From Pyrodictium sp. (lineage in GTDB: Archaea > Thermoproteota > Thermoprotei_A > Sulfolobales > Pyrodictiaceae): a DNA stretch of 18,250 nt. This document shows, one piece after another, positions 13,919 through 18,250 of the stretch. The first letter of the stretch is position 1. Every line of letters begins with the position of its first letter. The notes beneath the pieces were generated by a model that saw only the letters and a list, made by a program, of their open reading frames with translations, did not search any database and was not told where the DNA came from. Location: positions 1-18,250 of the forward strand of contig DQUB01000100.1 of NCBI GenBank assembly GCA_015662475.1, read 5' to 3'. Position numbers and translations under genes: made by a program.

Positions 13919-16903
13919 ATATTAAAGCTTAGAAAGCCGATAAACAAGTTTGCTGAGCAGCTATTCAACATTGCTAAGAAGTGGCAAGAGGTCTGGATGA
14001 AGGAGAGAGTCTACGAGGCTAATCCAGACCCTTCTAAGCCAAAATTCTTCATAACAGCAGCATTCCCATATCCAAATAGCCCACTACATCTTGGCCATGC
14101 AAGAACATACACTATCGCAGATGTTTATGCAAGGTATATGAGGATGAAAGGATACAATGTGCTATTTCCAATGGGCTTCCACTATACCGGAACTCCAATA
14201 CTTACAATGGCTGAGCAATTGAAAGCAAAAGATCCAGAACTAGTAAGCCTCTTCGTAGAAGTCTATGACGTGCCACCGGAAGACATAGAGAAGCTTGGCG
14301 ATCCACTGGCACTTGCAAGGTACTTTCACAAAGACGCGAAGCAGGCAATGATAGAGATGGGGTATAGCATTGACTGGCGTAGAGAATTCACCACAGTAGA
14401 TGAGGAGTTTAAGAAGTTCATAGTGTGGCAGTTTACAAAGTTGAAGGAGAAAGGTCTACTCACTAGAGGGACACACCCAGTAGGATGGTGTCCAAAGCAT
14501 AACATGCCTGTAGGCATGCACGATACTAAAGGCGATGTTGAGCCAGAGATAGGTGAATTCACACTCATACTGTTCAAGCTAGAAGATGGTGACGAGATAT
14601 ACTTGCCTGCAGCAACATTAAGACCAGAAACTGTATTTGGAGTCACCAACATATGGTTGAACCCCCATGCCCAGTATGTCATTGTCGAGGTAGATGGTAG
14701 AAAGTGGCTTGTCACAGAAAAAGCAGCATTCAAACTACGTTTTCAACGCAAGAATGTACGAGTTGTTGAGAAAGTTGATGTGAGCAAGCTTTTCGGTAAA
14801 CGTGTAGTAAACCCTGCAACGAATAAACGTGTACCAATACTGCCAGGAACATTTGTAGATCCAGACACGGCTACAGGAGTTGTTATGAGTGTACCTGCGC
14901 ATGCACCTTACGACTATGCAGCAGTTAGAGACATCTTATCCCAGCCTGAAATGCTTAAGAAGTATGGTGTTGATCCTCGCGAGCTAGAGCCAATACCGCT
15001 AATTAAGGTGAAAGGTTATAGTGATGTTCCAGCAAGAGATGTTGTAGAGAAGTTTGGTGTTGAAAGCCAGTTGGACAAAGAAAAGCTGGATGAGGCTACA
15101 AAGAAACTCTATAGCGATGAATACCATCATGGTATAATGCGCGAAGACATAGTGTCACTAGTATACCCGGACTTACCACCCGAGTATAGAAGATATGTTG
15201 TTGCCCCAGTTAAAGTGTGGATTGCAGGGAAATCTGTAGCTGAGGCTAGAGAGGCTACTGCTAAGTGGCTTGAAGCGTTAGGCTATGCAGACAAGATGTA
15301 CGAGGTAATGAATAGACCTGTATACTGTCGTTGTGGAACCGAGGTTGTTGTAAAGGTTCTCGAAGACCAGTGGTTCATAGACTATGGCAATCCTGCTTGG
15401 AAAGCTAAGGCAAAGGAACTGCTTTCAAAAATGAATATAGTGCCTGAAGAGTTGAGGAAAGAGTTCATGTACACGATAGACTGGCTACATGAAAGAGCGG
15501 CTGCACGCACTAGAGGACTTGGCACAGAATTGCCCTGGGCTCGAGGCTGGATAATAGAGAGTTTGAGCGATTCAACGATATACATGATATTCTACACTGT
15601 AAACTACAAGATTAGACGCTATGGGCTGAAACCAGAACAACTTGGAATAGAATTCTGGGACTATGTTGTGCTAGGCAAGGGTAATCCCAAAGATATTGAG
15701 AAGAAGTATGGTATACCAAGAAAAGTGCTAGAAGATATTAGGAGCGAATTCGAGTACTGGTATCCTTTAGACTCGCGACATAGTGGTAGAGATCTAGTGC
15801 CAAACCACCTTACATTCTTCATATTCAACCACGTAGCGTTACTTCCAAGAGAAAAGTGGCCTCGACAAATAGTTGTCAATGGCTTTGTGATGCTTGAAGG
15901 CAAAAAGATGAGCAAAAGTTTGAGAAACATAATACCGTTACGTAGAGCAATTAGAGTCTACGGCCCTGATACGGTGAGAGCTGCAATTCTAGCTTCTGCA
16001 GAACTACTGCAAGATGCCAACTTCACACACGAGCTAGCTCTTTCAGTCATGGATAGACTGAGTAATATTGTAAAGATAGTCGAACTTGTTGCTGATAAGG
16101 AGCAGTTGGAGGATGATAGTAGCATAGCGGGAAGATGGATTGTTAGTATGGCTTGTACACGTATCAGAGAAGTTACAAACTACATGGAGGAATTCAAGTA
16201 TAGAGCAGCTACAATAACGCTATTGTATGAGATGGCAAAAGATGTTGAAAAGTATTTTGAGCTTAGAGGAGCTGTGAAAGGGTCGAAACAGCTAAGATTC
16301 TTTGTAGAGAATTGGGTGAAGATGTTAGCTCCAATTGTACCTCATATTGCTGAAGAACTATGGCATAGACTAGGAAACAAGACTTTAGTTGTAACAGAGG
16401 AGTGGCCTAAACCAGTACAACGAGATGCTGTAGCTGAACTAACAGTAGCTTATGTCGATAAGCTTATCGAGGACATTAAAGAGATAATCAAGGTGGTTAA
16501 GAAGAAGCCTGAAAAGGTAATAGTGGCTGTTGATGAACCTACTAACTGGCAGCTAGCCGTAAAAGCTGTACAAGCTACGCTAAATAGATTAAGCTTTAAA
16601 GAGTTCATGAATGAGGTATTAAGGGAGTTGTCAAGGGATGAAAGAAGGCGTGTTGCACCTAAACTGAAGAAGCTCTTCGACTATGTTATGGGTCTGCATG
16701 AGGATCTGAAAAAACTTATAACAACTATAAACGAGTTTGACGAAAAACAAGCTATAGAACAGCTCAAAGACTATATAGCGAGGTCAATTGGTGTTGATAA
16801 GAACAACATTATCGTCCTACGCGCATCAGAAGCTAAAGGTGTAATACCATCACAAAAACTTGCATCAATAGTACCGCTAAGACCAGCAATAGTTGTAAGC
16901 TAG
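13919..16903 (+). CDS. leuS: Leucyl-tRNA synthetase, archaeal/eukaryotic type
   Basis: Class I synthetase charging tRNA-Leu in the cytoplasm. HIGH appears as HLGH in NSPLHLGHARTYT, KMSKS as KKMSKSLRN (codons 15905-15919), and the CP1 editing domain has the threonine-rich-region signature TLRPETVFG. A CRCG pair near 15330 is typical of the zinc-binding part. The C-terminal domain runs to LRPAIVVS. The first ATG is at 13997, but the upstream frame is open back to a TAG at 13871 and encodes FAEQLFNIAKKWQEVW, the N-terminal helix expected in this family. No ATG, GTG or TTG occurs in that extension. AAGGAGGT at 13907-13914 points to ATA 13919, giving 994 aa against 968 from the ATG. The start is uncertain; the identity is not. 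Confidence 0.93.
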   Translation: MLKLRKPINKFAEQLFNIAKKWQEVWMKERVYEANPDPSKPKFFITAAFPYPNSPLHLGHARTYTIADVYARYMRMKGYNVLFPMGFHYTGTPILTMAEQLKAKDPELVSLFVEVYDVPPEDIEKLGDPLALARYFHKDAKQAMIEMGYSIDWRREFTTVDEEFKKFIVWQFTKLKEKGLLTRGTHPVGWCPKHNMPVGMHDTKGDVEPEIGEFTLILFKLEDGDEIYLPAATLRPETVFGVTNIWLNPHAQYVIVEVDGRKWLVTEKAAFKLRFQRKNVRVVEKVDVSKLFGKRVVNPATNKRVPILPGTFVDPDTATGVVMSVPAHAPYDYAAVRDILSQPEMLKKYGVDPRELEPIPLIKVKGYSDVPARDVVEKFGVESQLDKEKLDEATKKLYSDEYHHGIMREDIVSLVYPDLPPEYRRYVVAPVKVWIAGKSVAEAREATAKWLEALGYADKMYEVMNRPVYCRCGTEVVVKVLEDQWFIDYGNPAWKAKAKELLSKMNIVPEELRKEFMYTIDWLHERAAARTRGLGTELPWARGWIIESLSDSTIYMIFYTVNYKIRRYGLKPEQLGIEFWDYVVLGKGNPKDIEKKYGIPRKVLEDIRSEFEYWYPLDSRHSGRDLVPNHLTFFIFNHVALLPREKWPRQIVVNGFVMLEGKKMSKSLRNIIPLRRAIRVYGPDTVRAAILASAELLQDANFTHELALSVMDRLSNIVKIVELVADKEQLEDDSSIAGRWIVSMACTRIREVTNYMEEFKYRAATITLLYEMAKDVEKYFELRGAVKGSKQLRFFVENWVKMLAPIVPHIAEELWHRLGNKTLVVTEEWPKPVQRDAVAELTVAYVDKLIEDIKEIIKVVKKKPEKVIVAVDEPTNWQLAVKAVQATLNRLSFKEFMNEVLRELSRDERRRVAPKLKKLFDYVMGLHEDLKKLITTINEFDEKQAIEQLKDYIARSIGVDKNNIIVLRASEAKGVIPSQKLASIVPLRPAIVVS

Positions 16904-17541
16904 GCTTTTACGCCCACTATATAGCCTTCCTCCACGACCAATACACCTTTTCTTACGAGTTCTAGGAGTAGACGTCTAGCTTCACCTCTTTTTACCCCAA
17001 GTTCTGCTGAGATTATATCAACAGCATCTCGTTGGGATAGTGTACCGTACTCTTGAAGAGCATTTCGCAGTATTTCAACTAGTTTGGCTTCTCTAGTCTC
17101 TAGGGGTGGAGCTTTAAGCTCTTCAAGTTCAACACCACTAACTCTTACAGTTGTTGTGAGGTACTGTCCTGCAACTCTAAGTTTCAATATGAAAGTGTTG
17201 TTGTCTATCTGTTGTGCTTGTAATCTTGTTAGCCCATATCGGTGTGGAGCTTTGAGAGGTACGCCAGCTACAAAAAGAGTTGAAGAGAGTATGTTGTCTG
17301 GAACATTTTCACACCACAACACTATGTAGCTAGAACATTTCACCATATGGTTGCACGAGTACGTATTAGCTAAAGGCTCTAACACAATTTTAAAAGGTTC
17401 GTAGTCTGTATAAATGCATGGTTTGGGTTCAATCTTATCGATAATATGTACGGCAATCGCTAACGCCAATCTTTGTATTGGAGGGCTAAGATACACTCTA
17501 ACTTTGGATCCTAGCACGTCTAGTAGCGAGAGACGTGCCAA
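16900..17541 (-). CDS. Protein with C-terminal winged helix, function unknown
   Basis: A 213-aa protein from TTG 17541. The last 65 residues (ETREAKLVEILRNALQEYG through VRKGVLVVEEGYIVGVK) form a clear winged helix with recognition helix KRGEARRLLLELVRKG. The N-terminal two thirds look like an alpha/beta domain with five cysteines, including HMVKCSSYIVLWC, and a strand-rich part (LVAGVPL-type segments, FILKLRVAGQYLTTTVRV). I do not recognise that domain. GGGTGGTG lies six bases before TTG 17541; the GTG at 17553 has no such site, and GTG 17517 is a further alternative. The start lies inside the upstream membrane-protein gene, so the two are probably coupled. Its stop shares CTAG with the stop of the synthetase gene. 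Likely a regulator or nucleic-acid-binding protein. Confidence 0.7.
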   Translation of the reverse strand: MARLSLLDVLGSKVRVYLSPPIQRLALAIAVHIIDKIEPKPCIYTDYEPFKIVLEPLANTYSCNHMVKCSSYIVLWCENVPDNILSSTLFVAGVPLKAPHRYGLTRLQAQQIDNNTFILKLRVAGQYLTTTVRVSGVELEELKAPPLETREAKLVEILRNALQEYGTLSQRDAVDIISAELGVKRGEARRLLLELVRKGVLVVEEGYIVGVKA

Positions 17542-18250
17542 TGAAAACACCACCCAACATTATTGCCAACATTTGTAAGAGGCGTATATCGTGTACTTCT
17601 CCGTAAATGTATAGCCCTGCTTCAAGAAAGCCTATTAAGGCAAATGTAACTAGCAAGTAGTTGCCTGAGAGTATAGCTGTAAATACTGTAAAAGAAGGCG
17701 CAAACATTGCATCCAGAGCCGTGTAGATAGCTGCTCCTGCAATTAGAGCTAGCCTTCGACTATAATGCAGCATAAGAACTAGAATAGTTGCAATGGCGGC
17801 TTTACCGCTCCAAACCAAGAGACTCCAAAAAGTATTGATGTTTCCAAGAAGCAATTGAGCCACTATTGTTGAAAAGAATGTTGCTATGATGAAAACAGCT
17901 ACGTCAATCTTTGCCCTCAAGCTGAAAGTAGAGGCTATGTATGGTAGTATGAGGGGTGAAGGGGCTAAAAGACCTAGCAGCAAATAGTCTATTGTAGTTA
18001 AAGGTCCTAGGAAGAATGCAGGTGCAAGTGCATCATACCCACTACCACAACCTACCACTACGGCTAAACTATACAATAGGCATGCGAGTACAGTCTGACT
18101 CAGACTAAGCTTTCTAGTTAGCCGATAGAAGAGTGTAAGACTTGCTAACGCAAGTAGGAAGAGTGTGAAGATGGGTTTACTCGAGTAGGCGGTGCATGCA
18201 GCTACACCTATAAATCCTAGACTAGATGGGTAAGAGCATGTCTTCAGAGG
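17498..18250 (-). CDS. Multi-span membrane protein, 5' end beyond the window
   Basis: The minus-strand frame stays open to the right edge, so 250 codons of the C-terminal part are visible and the true start lies outside. The first in-frame initiator-like codon, TTG 18076, is inside a hydrophobic stretch, and the 58 codons before it continue the same membrane-type sequence (for example KPIFTLFLLALASLTLFYRL). About seven hydrophobic segments can be counted, separated by short loops; the C-terminus is basic (ATRRARIQS) and probably cytoplasmic. I see no transporter signature I can name. Its 3' end overlaps the start of the winged-helix gene by 20 to 56 bp depending on that gene's start, which suggests an operon. 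Confidence 0.75.
   Translation of the reverse strand, partial: PLKTCSYPSSLGFIGVAACTAYSSKPIFTLFLLALASLTLFYRLTRKLSLSQTVLACLLYSLAVVVGCGSGYDALAPAFFLGPLTTIDYLLLGLLAPSPLILPYIASTFSLRAKIDVAVFIIATFFSTIVAQLLLGNINTFWSLLVWSGKAAIATILVLMLHYSRRLALIAGAAIYTALDAMFAPSFTVFTAILSGNYLLVTFALIGFLEAGLYIYGEVHDIRLLQMLAIMLGGVFIGTSLATRRARIQS

Noticed and set aside
14326..14733. 135-aa minus-strand open frame inside the leucyl-tRNA synthetase gene
   Set aside because: Antisense to the conserved editing-domain region; no ribosome site and no recognisable sequence.
1..18250. CRISPR array, insertion sequence, or integrated element
   Set aside because: No regularly spaced repeats, no transposase or integrase motif, no terminal inverted repeats, and gene content and codon style look uniform.

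Overview
The window looks like chromosomal DNA of a hyperthermophilic crenarchaeon (Thermoproteota); I cannot name the genus. The evidence is an archaeal-type leucyl-tRNA synthetase, a 6-phospho-3-hexuloisomerase, a DUF2070 membrane protein, a Tat-exported [NiFe] hydrogenase with Isp1/Isp2-type partners, Shine-Dalgarno sites of GGAGGTG/GGTGG type, frequent GTG/TTG starts, and A/T-rich TATA-like boxes before several genes. I see no CRISPR array, insertion sequence or tRNA.

Layout. (a) 1-285: remnant of a decayed minus-strand gene running off the left edge. (b) 286-1250, minus: hydrogenase maturation endopeptidase and a small helical protein of unknown function. (c) 1251-1532: divergent regulatory region holding a 10-bp direct repeat at 22-bp spacing. 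(d) 1533-7300, plus: a four-gene hydrogenase operon, hynS-hynL-isp1-isp2. (e) 7372-9465, plus: DUF2070 protein and a small winged-helix protein. (f) 9462-10295: a minus-strand winged-helix protein with a hydrophobic tail, divergent from a 64-aa protein. (g) 10299-10430: a GC-rich segment whose folding favours a minus-strand structured RNA. (h) 10463-11905, plus: four small archaeal proteins, the last a cysteine-rich zinc-binding protein. (i) 11925-13755, minus: 6-phospho-3-hexuloisomerase, a radical SAM SplB-like protein and a thioredoxin-fold-like protein. (j) 13919-16903, plus: leucyl-tRNA synthetase whose reading frame seems to begin upstream of the first ATG. (k) 16900-18250, minus: a multi-span membrane protein entering from the right edge, overlapping a winged-helix protein that meets the synthetase tail to tail.

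How the genes work together. HynS/HynL form the extracytoplasmic H2-oxidising enzyme. HynS has a Tat leader and a C-terminal membrane helix. Isp1 is a NarI-like membrane cytochrome b and Isp2 a cytoplasmic HdrD-like iron-sulfur protein, so electrons probably pass from H2 through b hemes to Isp2 or the quinone pool. The divergent endopeptidase would remove the 24-residue tail of HynL after nickel insertion. No hypABCDEF genes are in the window. The other regions are mostly housekeeping or conserved archaeal genes.

Most notable points: a Glu in HynS where a proximal-cluster Cys is expected; only one complete CCG cysteine set in Isp2; the unassigned structured RNA; the apparent AUA start of the synthetase; and two convergent gene pairs whose stop codons share one CTAG.
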